Assembly (NCBI GenBank): GCA_045576355.1
Contig: JAZNGG010000024.1
Span: forward strand, 45,028-109,027
Direction of reading: 5' to 3'
DNA length: 64,000 bases
Source: Liminaster sp045576355
GTDB taxonomy: Bacteria; Bacteroidota; Bacteroidia; Bacteroidales; UBA3663
This document shows positions 8,341 to 15,506 of this stretch, in pieces. The notes below the pieces were generated by a model. It saw only the letters and a program-made list of their open reading frames with translations, searched no databases and was not told where the DNA came from. Both the position numbers and the translations under genes were made by a program. Numbering within the stretch: position 1 is the stretch's first letter; every line of letters begins with the position of its first letter.

Positions 8341-8698
8341 GTTAAAACCTATTATTAACCTATAAAAGCATTAAAATAAGAAACAGACAGTACCCGATAA
8401 CGCATATGAAGATCGCAATCAATAGTATTGCACTTCACCACGAGAAGCTTTAGTAACAAATTATTAACTTATGAGAGAGTTCTCTATCGGACTTGTTTAA
8501 ATATTGGATTATGAGCTTTTAGCTCTTGTTCTCTTCATCTTGAATACCGCCAAACATTCATCACCGAGGACAAGCAGATGAAAGTTCACACCGGTAAGGG
8601 TGTGAATTGTTCGTGCTTGTCGGTGTAAAGGTCACTTGGCGGTAACCTAAGATGAAGGCGAGTAACGGATAGTTTACGCCTTTTTCTTTTTATATTTA
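8341..8698 (+). ncRNA. Structured RNA leader, copy 1
   Basis: A long untranslated segment closely matched by a second copy at 9252-9597. Predicted helices: CCGATA 8394-8399 with 8485-8490; GAAG 8408-8411 with 8433-8436 and GCAAT 8415-8419 with 8427-8431; GAGCT 8513-8517 with 8521-8525; CTTCATCTT 8533-8541 with 8649-8657; TACCGCCAA 8545-8553 with 8636-8644; GACAAGCA 8569-8576 with 8614-8621; TTCACACC 8585-8592 with 8599-8606. Several helices keep pairing by two-sided changes in copy 2. It ends in GGCG...CGCC followed by TTTTTCTTTTT (8657-8691), terminator-like, 12 bases before the next start codon. It could be a cis-acting attenuator or a released RNA. I do not recognise the family. Confidence 0.75.
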
Positions 8699-8702
8699 CC
8701 CA

Positions 8703-9167
8703 ATGAAAAACTTAAAATTCTTACAGAAATTACTTTTTCTAATATTTATTGGAATTTCCATGTCTGCCATTCAGGCTTGTAGTGACGATAATGATCTTAA
8801 AGGAGAAAATTATGGAAACACGAAGACCTTATATAAAATTTGGCTTTTGACAGACTATTCTTCTGATGAATCAGACATTTATTGGCAATCCAATGAACTT
8901 GTATATTGGGGCGAATACTATTATTTTGATCAAAAAAGCGAGAAGCTTTATTGGAATAGTCGTCTAAACGGGGAAAACACGACTTATACTTTGGGCAAAA
9001 TAAAAAGCATCAGTGTTGGCTCCACCTTTTCTGCTACCCGTGTGGGTGATTCTGAAGAAAAGATCACTTTTACCATCAAAAAAATATCAGACAAACATTT
9101 ACTTCTATATAATTCGCATGACGAATTATATAGAAGTTTTGTATCTTCCGATTATTTCGGCTATTAA
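8703..9167 (+). CDS. Small lipoprotein of unknown function
   Basis: A 154-residue exported protein. The signal peptide ends in the lipobox IQAC (Cys at about residue 26), followed by an acidic SDDND stretch, often a surface-export signal in Bacteroidota. The mature part is a small beta-rich domain with many Tyr, Trp and Ser residues. The signal peptide (FLQKLLFLIFIGIS...IQAC) is clearly related to that of the lipoprotein at 11040 (YLQKIFYLLLVGIS...VQAC). The start codon follows the terminator-like hairpin of RNA copy 1 by 12 bases. Function unknown. Confidence 0.75.
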   Translation: MKNLKFLQKLLFLIFIGISMSAIQACSDDNDLKGENYGNTKTLYKIWLLTDYSSDESDIYWQSNELVYWGEYYYFDQKSEKLYWNSRLNGENTTYTLGKIKSISVGSTFSATRVGDSEEKITFTIKKISDKHLLLYNSHDELYRSFVSSDYFGY

Positions 9168-9251
9168 AAAGACAACCATACTAAAATCTATTAACCGATT
9201 TAGGTCAAAACAAAACAGATTTTACCATAAGTTGTATTTTAAATCATATTA

Positions 9252-9597
9252 ATTATTAACCCTCAAAAACATTTATAATAAGAAACAGACAGTACCCGAT
9301 GAGCACATTTGAAGACCGTAGCCCATGAGGTTACACTTCACCGTGAGAACCTTTAGTAACAAATTATTAACATAGAAGAGCGTTCTCTTTCGGACTTGTT
9401 TAATTTTTAATTTTGGGCTTTTAGCTCTTGTTCTCTTCATCTTGAATACCGCCAATCATTCAATCACCGAGAACAAGTAGAGAAAGGTTCACACCGGGTA
9501 AAGGTGTGGATTATTCGTACTTGTTGTTGATTAGGACAGATGATTACCTAAGATGAAAGCGAGTAACGGATAGTTTACGCCTTCTTTTATTTTACCT
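9252..9597 (+). ncRNA. Structured RNA leader, copy 2
   Basis: Second copy of the 8341-8698 RNA, between the 8703 and 9603 genes. Shared invariant blocks include AGAAACAGACAGTACCCGAT, TTTAGTAACAAATTATTAAC and GAGTAACGGATAGTTTACGC. Helices kept: GTAGCC 9318-9323 with GGTTAC 9329-9334; GGGCT 9415-9419 with AGCTC 9423-9427; CTTCATCTT 9435-9443 with 9550-9558; AACAAGTA 9472-9479 with 9518-9525; TTCACACC 9488-9495 with GGTGTGGA 9503-9510. The 9-bp TACCGCCAA helix of copy 1 is replaced by AATCAT 9454-9459 with 9540-9545. No TAnnTTTG box precedes it, so it may be read through from copy 1. A weak hairpin and CTTCTTTTATTTT end it 5-10 bases before the next gene. Confidence 0.75.
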
Positions 9598-9602
9598 AAA
9601 AA

Positions 9603-10202
9603 ATGAAAAAAATAGCTTTGATAGTATGTGCATTGTGTCTGACATTAAATGAAGTATGTGCACAAAAATTTGTGAGTGATAGTACCAACGCTCCGGAAAT
9701 TAATAAAGCAGAGGGACAATCCTCTGAAGGGCCCGAATCCTCCGAAGGATATAAAGATGCTTTTGACTTGATGTGGGATATCAACCCTGATACCGATTAC
9801 CATTCACTTGGGTTAGGTTGGGACACCGGCAACGTAGGATATTTCACCTTAGGCACCGGCTTTGGTGGTCCGGAAGGGGTTAAAATGTTTGGTCTTTCTT
9901 TGGGTTGGGGTTTCAGAAAACGCCATGTCATTAACGACATTTTCCTCATTCAAGGGAAACTTTATCCCTATGCAGGATATTCATCTATGGAACTTGATTT
10001 AGGAGACAGCTCTGTCAGTGAAGAAGAATTTGCGTGGGGCTTGCAAGGCAATCTCTCTATCGGTTTTAAACTTTGGAACACTTCAGCCGGTAATTCGGTA
10101 TTCTTGACCGGAGGATACTCTACCACTGCCCCGGAATTTGACTTTGGCAAAATAGGCGACAACGGATGTATTGCAGTTGGAATAACTGTAATTTATAACT
10201 GA
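9603..10202 (+). CDS. Exported beta-barrel-like protein
   Basis: A 199-residue protein with a type I signal peptide (MKKIALIVCALCLTLNEVCA, residues 1-20) and a glycine/aromatic-rich body with alternating strands (LGLGWDTGNVGYF, LSLGWGF, YPYAGYSS, GYSTTAPEF). It ends in VGITVIYN, resembling the terminal strand of a small outer-membrane barrel. I do not recognise a named family. The start at 9603 follows RNA copy 2 directly. Probably an outer-membrane or surface protein. Confidence 0.7.
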   Translation: MKKIALIVCALCLTLNEVCAQKFVSDSTNAPEINKAEGQSSEGPESSEGYKDAFDLMWDINPDTDYHSLGLGWDTGNVGYFTLGTGFGGPEGVKMFGLSLGWGFRKRHVINDIFLIQGKLYPYAGYSSMELDLGDSSVSEEEFAWGLQGNLSIGFKLWNTSAGNSVFLTGGYSTTAPEFDFGKIGDNGCIAVGITVIYN

Positions 10203-10243
10203 TTAAGATAAACGTCTATAAACTCTCACCAATTATTAACCTC

Positions 10244-10273
10244 GGAGGATGGGCCTAAAACTGTCCATCCTCC
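10244..10273 (+). promoter_or_regulatory. Strong hairpin in the leader of the 10293 gene
   Basis: GGAGGATGG at 10244-10252 pairs perfectly with CCATCCTCC at 10265-10273, 19 bases before the next start codon. No T-run follows on the plus strand, so it is not a standard terminator. It could protect or separate mRNA segments. It follows the word ATTATTAACC, which also opens both structured-leader copies. Confidence 0.55.
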
Positions 10274-10292
10274 ACATAAACAAAAAAAACTT

Positions 10293-11021
10293 ATGTTTAA
10301 AAGATTATTTACCTCATTGTGTTTAGTTACACTTTGCTTACCCATGTTTGCACAGCAGGAAGAGGCCACTCAGCCCAAAGACTCCACACAGCAAGGAGAG
10401 TGCTACGAATTGACAAACCCCGGAGCCAGAGTGCTTTATTCGGATTATTATGGAGGAATGTTCCAATACTATTTTGAAAAAAGCGTAAAAGAAGTCAAAG
10501 AGGAAAATGGCACAAAAAGCGTCCAATACCATTGGAAAGGTCTTAATAAGAAAAAGAAACCCTCTAAATATTTTAAAGCATTTGGCTTGAGTGAAGGTTA
10601 CATAACAACAATAAAATTCGAAAATGGAGCCTATTATATGACTTATGATTTCGGTTGGTCCTGTTTCCCGGGTGAACGCTCCGGATATCTTCTGAAAATT
10701 CCACAGAACCTCAAGGTTGGAGATACTTTGGAAGGTGGCACTCTAAAGTTTGTAAGCAAAGGAGGATTTGGCAACACATTCAAAAACAATGAATTAAGCT
10801 GTGTAGATTTCAAGGTTGTAGATGAAGGAGAATTGGAAACTAAAGCAGGTAAAATACGTTGTTTAAAAATTACAGGTAAAATTGTAGGAACTTGTAACAA
10901 GACGAAAATCAATTCAACAGAGACCTACTATATTGCTAAAAACATCGGCATTGTCAGACAAGAAACCTCTACCGGATGCACCTTTGAAGTCGTTGAAATA
11001 GACTATGGTGTAAAACCTTAA
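10293..11021 (+). CDS. Exported protein, TapB/DUF3108-like
   Basis: A 242-residue protein with a type I signal peptide (MFKRLFTSLCLVTLCLPMFA, residues 1-20). The body has the features of TapB/DUF3108-like beta domains: IPQNLKVGDTLEGG, then a strand-rich region with ELETKAGKIRCLKI, and a late YYIAKNIGIVRQE segment. The similarity is from pattern memory and remote. It lies in the four-gene run of small exported proteins, 18 bases before the next lipoprotein gene, and is probably co-transcribed with it. Localisation is likely periplasm or envelope. Confidence 0.65.
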   Translation: MFKRLFTSLCLVTLCLPMFAQQEEATQPKDSTQQGECYELTNPGARVLYSDYYGGMFQYYFEKSVKEVKEENGTKSVQYHWKGLNKKKKPSKYFKAFGLSEGYITTIKFENGAYYMTYDFGWSCFPGERSGYLLKIPQNLKVGDTLEGGTLKFVSKGGFGNTFKNNELSCVDFKVVDEGELETKAGKIRCLKITGKIVGTCNKTKINSTETYYIAKNIGIVRQETSTGCTFEVVEIDYGVKP

Positions 11022-11039
11022 TACAATTAAATCATTAAT

Positions 11040-11738
11040 ATGAAAACAGAATTTAAATATTTACAGAAGATTTTCTATCTACTGTTAGTGGGCATTTCCT
11101 TTTGTGCCGTACAGGCATGTAGTAGTGACGACGACGATGATGCCGGAAAAAGTGTTTTTGTCGATGGACATGAGGCTGTCGATTTAGGACTTTCTGTAAA
11201 ATGGGCAACATGTAATGTCGGAGCCGATACACCAACTGAATATGGCAACTACTATGCTTGGGGAGAAACAGTTACAAAGAGTAACTATGATTGGGAGACC
11301 TATAAGTGGTGTAAAGGAGACGATGAATCTTTGACCAAGTATTGTAATAGCATAGATGGGAAAAGCACACTCTCCGCATCCGATGATGTGGCAACAGTCA
11401 AATGGGGAGCAAAATGGCGCATGCCGAGTCAAAAAGAATGGGAAGAACTATTAGACAAATGTACGATTACTTGGACATCTCAAAACAGAGTATATGGTTG
11501 TTTGGTAGTAGGCCCTTCCGGAAAAAGCATCTTTTTGCCAGCATCTGGTCATTACATAGGCGAGCAACTTAGAAGCATTGATAGTTATGGAAGTTATTGG
11601 GCTTCTACGTTAGAAAGAAGTAACGAAACACAAGCTCGCACATTCTCTTTTAGTGATGGTGAAAGCTCTAACCTTGACGATGGCATTTATTGGGCTCTAC
11701 GTTGTTTCGGATTACCCGTCCGCCCTGTAACCCAATAA
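11040..11738 (+). CDS. FISUMP-like (Fib_succ_major) lipoprotein
   Basis: A 232-residue surface-type lipoprotein. The lipobox VQAC (about residue 27) is followed by an Asp-rich stretch (SSDDDDD), typical of surface-exposed Bacteroidota lipoproteins. The mature domain has the hallmarks of the Fibrobacter succinogenes major paralogous (FISUMP) domain: AVDLGLSVKWATCNVG, EYGNYYAWGE, WRMPSQKEWEELL, SYWASTLE and a terminal GLPVRPV. Its function is unknown; such domains occur in adhesion and surface proteins. The signal peptide is paralogous to that at 8703. Confidence 0.8.
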   Translation: MKTEFKYLQKIFYLLLVGISFCAVQACSSDDDDDAGKSVFVDGHEAVDLGLSVKWATCNVGADTPTEYGNYYAWGETVTKSNYDWETYKWCKGDDESLTKYCNSIDGKSTLSASDDVATVKWGAKWRMPSQKEWEELLDKCTITWTSQNRVYGCLVVGPSGKSIFLPASGHYIGEQLRSIDSYGSYWASTLERSNETQARTFSFSDGESSNLDDGIYWALRCFGLPVRPVTQ

Positions 11739-11801
11739 AAGAATAATGTACCAACTGATCTGTTCACTCGAAAAAACGATTTAGAATAGTGATCAGAATC
11801 C

Positions 11802-11847
11802 ATATAATAACGGTGTGTAAAGAGATTTTTACACACCGTTATTATAT
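11802..11847 (+). terminator. Long perfect hairpin after the exported-protein block
   Basis: ATAATAACGGTGTGTAAA is followed by a short loop and its exact complement, a stem of about 18-20 bp ending near 11847. There is only a short TATAT tail, but the position after the 11738 stop suggests a transcription end, possibly in both directions. Confidence 0.6.
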
Positions 11848-11911
11848 CTCAACACCACCCAACTCTTTAAACAAATTTTAAGACTTCGCAAAGTTTATCA
11901 TTGTGAACCCT

Positions 11912-12058
11912 CTTGACATCGGCATTAAAAGTGATTATCTTTGCAGTAGTTATTGAGGCAATAGTCACATAAGACACATAACAAACTTTATATAGACATC
12001 CCAAAAGCACGAGCGAGAGCAAGGAATTTACAGATTCTGCTCTCGCTCGTTATTTTTT
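11912..12058 (+). ncRNA. Candidate small RNA with own promoter and terminator
   Basis: TTGACA at 11912-11917 and TATCTTTG at 11936-11943 form a strong Bacteroidota promoter. About 60 bases beyond the predicted start (near 11949) is a GC-rich hairpin, GAGCGAGAGCA (12011-12021) with TGCTCTCGCTC (12039-12049), followed by TTATTTTTTT. The predicted transcript is about 110 nt with no start codon and open frame of note. It may be a stand-alone sRNA. The gap 11739-12545 holds no protein gene. Confidence 0.6.
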
Positions 12059-12082
12059 TAAATAAGGGTAACATTAGAGTCA

Positions 12083-12298
12083 GCGCATGATGCAATGAGG
12101 GTACGCTCATGACACAACGAGGCTACGCTCATGACACAACGAGGCTACGCTCATGACACAACGAGGCTACGCTCATGATACAACGAGGCTACGCTCATGA
12201 TACAACGAGGCTACGCTCATGATACAACGAGGCTGCGCTCATGACACAACGAGGCTACGCTCATGATGCAACGAGGGTACGTGCGTGATGCAACGAGG
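12083..12298. repeat. 22-nt tandem array A (about ten units)
   Basis: Perfect to near-perfect 22-nt units of the form ACGCTCATGACACAACGAGGCT repeat head to tail without spacers; the outer units diverge. Arrays of the same unit length, with a related CG-rich TCATG-containing motif, occur at 38340 and 54755. No spacer sequences exist, so it is not a CRISPR array. Confidence 0.9.
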
Positions 12299-12341
12299 TG
12301 TACTAAAAAAGTTGACAAGTTAAACTGAAATCCCTAAATAG

Positions 12342-12450
12342 GTTTACACTAATCTTTATTTATTACTATATGAGTTTACGCTAAAGATATTTATTCCTAT
12401 ATCAGTTTACGCTTGGCAAAGCATAATACGAAATAAGTTTACACTCCACA
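12342..12450. repeat. Degenerate ~32-nt repeats starting GTTTAC
   Basis: GTTTAC(A/G)CT recurs at 12342, 12374, 12405 and 12437, spaced 32, 31 and 32 bases, with similar AT-rich filler (TATTTATT, CTATAT). It may be a decayed tandem repeat or a set of protein-binding sites. I see nothing else between 12299 and 12545. Confidence 0.5.
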
Positions 12451-12545
12451 CATAACTATAGATGATTTCATCTTTTATCAGGTGTTAGCACTCCATTATT
12501 TGTCATGTAGAGATTACCTTCATCCATTAAAAAAACATAAACTTC

Positions 12546-14966
12546 TCACCGGATAATGTGTTCTATCCGGACCGGTCGTCCGCTGAACGTTACCCCCTCG
12601 ATAAGGATATGGCGAGGCCCGGTATGATCACTATTGAAAAAGCCCAAGACGGCTTTGCCGGCCTTGTCCGTCTGAAACGATGGCTCCCAGTAGAGGGTCT
12701 TGCGCAGATCCGGCTCAAAGGCTTCACGAAGCTGTTGCTCAGTGTTATAGATGGGATGATAGAAATATTCGGGCAAGGTGTACCCAAAAGTGCGATGGGT
12801 CGTAAGACGGCGGTCGGCAATGCCATCGATCAATTTCGTTCCGGGCTTGACGATGACTGCCATAGCGGCCTTACCGGTCATCGGCTCCAGTATGTTTTGC
12901 GTGTGATCGATCACCTCTATGCGCTCGATATCTCCGGAGCGTAGGCGCGAGAGGATGCCGATCGCCTGTTCATAATCATACACCTCATCGGCAATAACGA
13001 AGGTCTCCAATTGCCCCCAGCCATTGGAAACCGGTGCCGAAGAGGCACGATCGGGGTTATAAGCCTCATCGAGGGGAGAGAGATAGAGCGACCACTCGTT
13101 TTCGATGAGCTGATTGATGAGATCAAGAGCGACATCATACTGATAGAGGTCGTAGTTGGCGTCAAGATAGTCGCTATGGTGACAACGCTCGGTCATGATG
13201 CCGCGGAACTTCGGGGCTTGACTTTTGCGAACGTTAACCACATCAATGTTGTCAAGCAGGCGCGTCCGCATACCATCGCGACCGATCATCAGCTCCGTCT
13301 CTCCGTGTCCGGCAATGTATGACGAGAAATGTGCGGAAAATGGCTCCTCTGAACAAGGATCGGGGAATGTCGGCTTATCAAAGACATATTTAGGATGTTT
13401 GCCCGAGGAGAGAACCCTAAGATTGAGCAATGCTCCATCCGGATAATTCAAATCTCCGACAAAGAAAGTGCCATCGTCAGCGACACGGGTCGTGCCATAG
13501 GAGTTGCCGGTCGTATCGACCACCGAGATAGCAATGTTCTTGTCAGCCTTTTTGAGGTAGAGCAAGCGACCACTGATCCACTCTTTCTCCTCCAGGGGTG
13601 CGGTAAACTCCCGATCGGGAAGTTGCGAAAGAGTGTCAGTCTTAAACCGACACCAACCATGAGTCAGCATCAGCAAGTCAAGGCCCTGCAGACGCTCATC
13701 TGTCGGGACAAGATCTGAAAAATACCATGCCGGACGATGGACGTATCCACGCAGGTCACTCGTCATCAAGAGATGGGTCTCCAAGTTATCTCGCAAGCTA
13801 TCATAGGCACAATTGACATAGCCCATATCTGTTACGCTGATGCAGAAGTCACCCCGCAGTGGGTGTCCTGCGGCATCGTTTAGTGCCAAATTGAGGATCA
13901 CAGGTTTACGGGCATCGCGAGGTTTCCATTCGGTGTCCAATGTATAATGAGTGCGTCGCAGAGGGTGACGATAAAACAAAAGACGGCGGCTCAAACCGAT
14001 CCCCTCCGGAGAGGTCAAGACCAAATGGCTGATGCCATCACGACAGGCCAAAAGAGGAAGGACTCCGGAGTCTCCCACGGCAACTTGCTCCACTGCAACC
14101 AGCCGGGCACCACTATGGAGCAACAGACAGAGAGAGTCTGATGACAGATAGTCATCTGACGCCACGACACGATAATGCAGTAAAGAATCGGCTGTCAAAA
14201 CGTCGTGCAAAGCTACACCGGTTTCGGGCACGGGGAGAGTGAAGCTCTTGACGATCCCATCCACATCTGACGTACACTCTGCCACCAATCCTGCCTCAGT
14301 CATCCACGAAGCAGGAAAGATAAAACTCCCCATGCCGTCATGGCTGCTGCTGAATGTGAGCAATGTGGATCCTGCAGCATTGCGGATAACTCCATCGACC
14401 TCCTCCGGCATTCCTGACGAAGAGACTGCTTTAAATGCTACCCGACAATCACGACCTCGCAGCAGTGTGCCTCCCTCCGGGAAAAACGACACATGATAGT
14501 CATGCACCACGGGCAGATCCTCAGGAGCTTCGGCTAAACGATTGACGATGGTCAGTTTGCGGCTAAAGAAATCTTCTGACGAAAAATTACGCATCCAACT
14601 CGTGTATGCCCGTAGGGTATATTCTCCCGTAGCCAACGAAGCGTCAAGCGGCAGATTGTGATGAAAACAAAGACCCTCACGAAGCACCTTACGACGCATC
14701 ACTACCTGGTCACTCCGGTTGAGCAACTCGACATAAATATAGTTGGTCTTGACGATATAGGAGTTGTTATCGGCATTGACAAGTGTCCCTCTGAACCACA
14801 AAGTATCACCCGCCTCATAATAGGGGCGATCAGTCGTCAGATAGAGTTTCTCTTGCAGAGTGGCTCGTTGATACTGGAAATAAGGGGCGAGATCGACTCG
14901 TCCGGATGCATATAACCCGATCCCACCTACCCAGGCAGCGATCAAGCATAAAAAGATCTGGCGCAT
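12546..14966 (-). CDS. Large exported MG2 / TonB-plug-like protein
   Basis: An 806-residue protein with a signal peptide (MRQIFLCLIAAWVGGIGLYA, residues 1-20). The segment LYLTTDRPYYEAGDTLWFRG (about 42-61) is typical of the MG2 domain of alpha-2-macroglobulin-like proteins, and further Ig-like strands follow. Near 680-715, IERIEVIDHTQNI...KAAMAVIVKPG resembles a TonB-receptor plug domain, but no outer-membrane barrel follows. Proteins of this design are common in Bacteroidota and unassigned in function. It probably acts in the periplasm or at the outer membrane. Upstream lies a repeat block ending in GGGCGCAGCCCC on its sense strand. Confidence 0.75.
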   Translation of the reverse strand: MRQIFLCLIAAWVGGIGLYASGRVDLAPYFQYQRATLQEKLYLTTDRPYYEAGDTLWFRGTLVNADNNSYIVKTNYIYVELLNRSDQVVMRRKVLREGLCFHHNLPLDASLATGEYTLRAYTSWMRNFSSEDFFSRKLTIVNRLAEAPEDLPVVHDYHVSFFPEGGTLLRGRDCRVAFKAVSSSGMPEEVDGVIRNAAGSTLLTFSSSHDGMGSFIFPASWMTEAGLVAECTSDVDGIVKSFTLPVPETGVALHDVLTADSLLHYRVVASDDYLSSDSLCLLLHSGARLVAVEQVAVGDSGVLPLLACRDGISHLVLTSPEGIGLSRRLLFYRHPLRRTHYTLDTEWKPRDARKPVILNLALNDAAGHPLRGDFCISVTDMGYVNCAYDSLRDNLETHLLMTSDLRGYVHRPAWYFSDLVPTDERLQGLDLLMLTHGWCRFKTDTLSQLPDREFTAPLEEKEWISGRLLYLKKADKNIAISVVDTTGNSYGTTRVADDGTFFVGDLNYPDGALLNLRVLSSGKHPKYVFDKPTFPDPCSEEPFSAHFSSYIAGHGETELMIGRDGMRTRLLDNIDVVNVRKSQAPKFRGIMTERCHHSDYLDANYDLYQYDVALDLINQLIENEWSLYLSPLDEAYNPDRASSAPVSNGWGQLETFVIADEVYDYEQAIGILSRLRSGDIERIEVIDHTQNILEPMTGKAAMAVIVKPGTKLIDGIADRRLTTHRTFGYTLPEYFYHPIYNTEQQLREAFEPDLRKTLYWEPSFQTDKAGKAVLGFFNSDHTGPRHILIEGVTFSGRPVRIEHIIR

Positions 14967-14989
14967 AATATTTAGATTATTTTCGTATG

Positions 14990-15150
14990 TTTTAGGGGCT
15001 GCGCCCCGCGATGGCTATGGCGATGGCGATGTTTTCACTTTTCAGTTTTCCTCTTTGCTCTTAGCACTTGGGGCAGAGCCCCCAAAAGCCAAAAGCCATT
15101 AGCCATTGCCATTAGCCATAGCGGGACTTCGTCCCCTAACCCCCTCATCC
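14990..15150 (-). repeat. Hexamer/hairpin repeat element upstream of the 14966 gene
   Basis: The minus strand carries GCCATC/GCCATAG runs and GGGCGCAGCCCC immediately before the 12546-14966 gene, the same orientation as at murA. A second part (15065-15150) has GGGGCAGAGCCCCC and GGGACTTCGTCCC with CCCTAACCCCCTC. The gap 14967-15506 has no gene. Confidence 0.8.
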
Positions 15151-15199
15151 CGCGAAGCTCATGACCAACGGGAATAACCATAATTCACACTAAAATATA

Positions 15200-15331
15200 T
15201 TTTTATCCCACACAGAGCGCACAGAATTTCACAGAGCGCACATGCTCCGCAGTGCTTCCCTTCCGGATGGTAAACGCAAGCGATAGCGTGCGTTTTTCTG
15301 TGAATTTCTGTGAATTCTGTGTGCAAAAAAC
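15200..15331. mobile_element. MITE-like palindromic element, copy 1
   Basis: The left end reads CACACAGAGCGCACAGAA then TTTCACAGAGCG; the right end reads TCTGTGAATTTCTGTGAA then TTCTGTGTGC, so the ends are imperfect inverted repeats. The centre carries TTCCCTTCCGGATGGTAAAC and GCAAGCGATAGCGTGCG. Two further copies lie at 53980 and 56259 and a core-only copy near 56676. No transposase is encoded, so movement in trans would be needed. Confidence 0.65.
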
Positions 15332-15505
15332 TATGGCTCATGGCGATGGCAATGGCTTTATGGGCTTCGCCCTGCGATGGCGATGGCTATGGCTCGTGGA
15401 CTTCGTCCGCTATGGCGAGGGAGATGGTTTTGTTTTCATCTTTCATCTTTCACTTTTCAGTTTTCCTCTTTGCTCTTAGCACTTGGGACTTCGTCCCCTA
15501 AACCC
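15332..15505 (+). repeat. Hexamer/hairpin repeat element after folD
   Basis: GGCGATGGC/GGCTATGGC runs and GGACTTCGTCC hairpins, ending in GGGACTTCGTCCCCTAAACC then CCTCAACCC, which overlaps the folD stop codon on the opposite strand (sense TGA inside GGGTTGAGGGG). Short open frames here (15252-15595) are repeat translations. Confidence 0.8.
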
Positions 15506-15506
15506 C

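Noticed and set aside
12083..12298. CRISPR array
   Set aside because: The 22-nt units join head to tail with no spacers, and no cas genes are present in the window.
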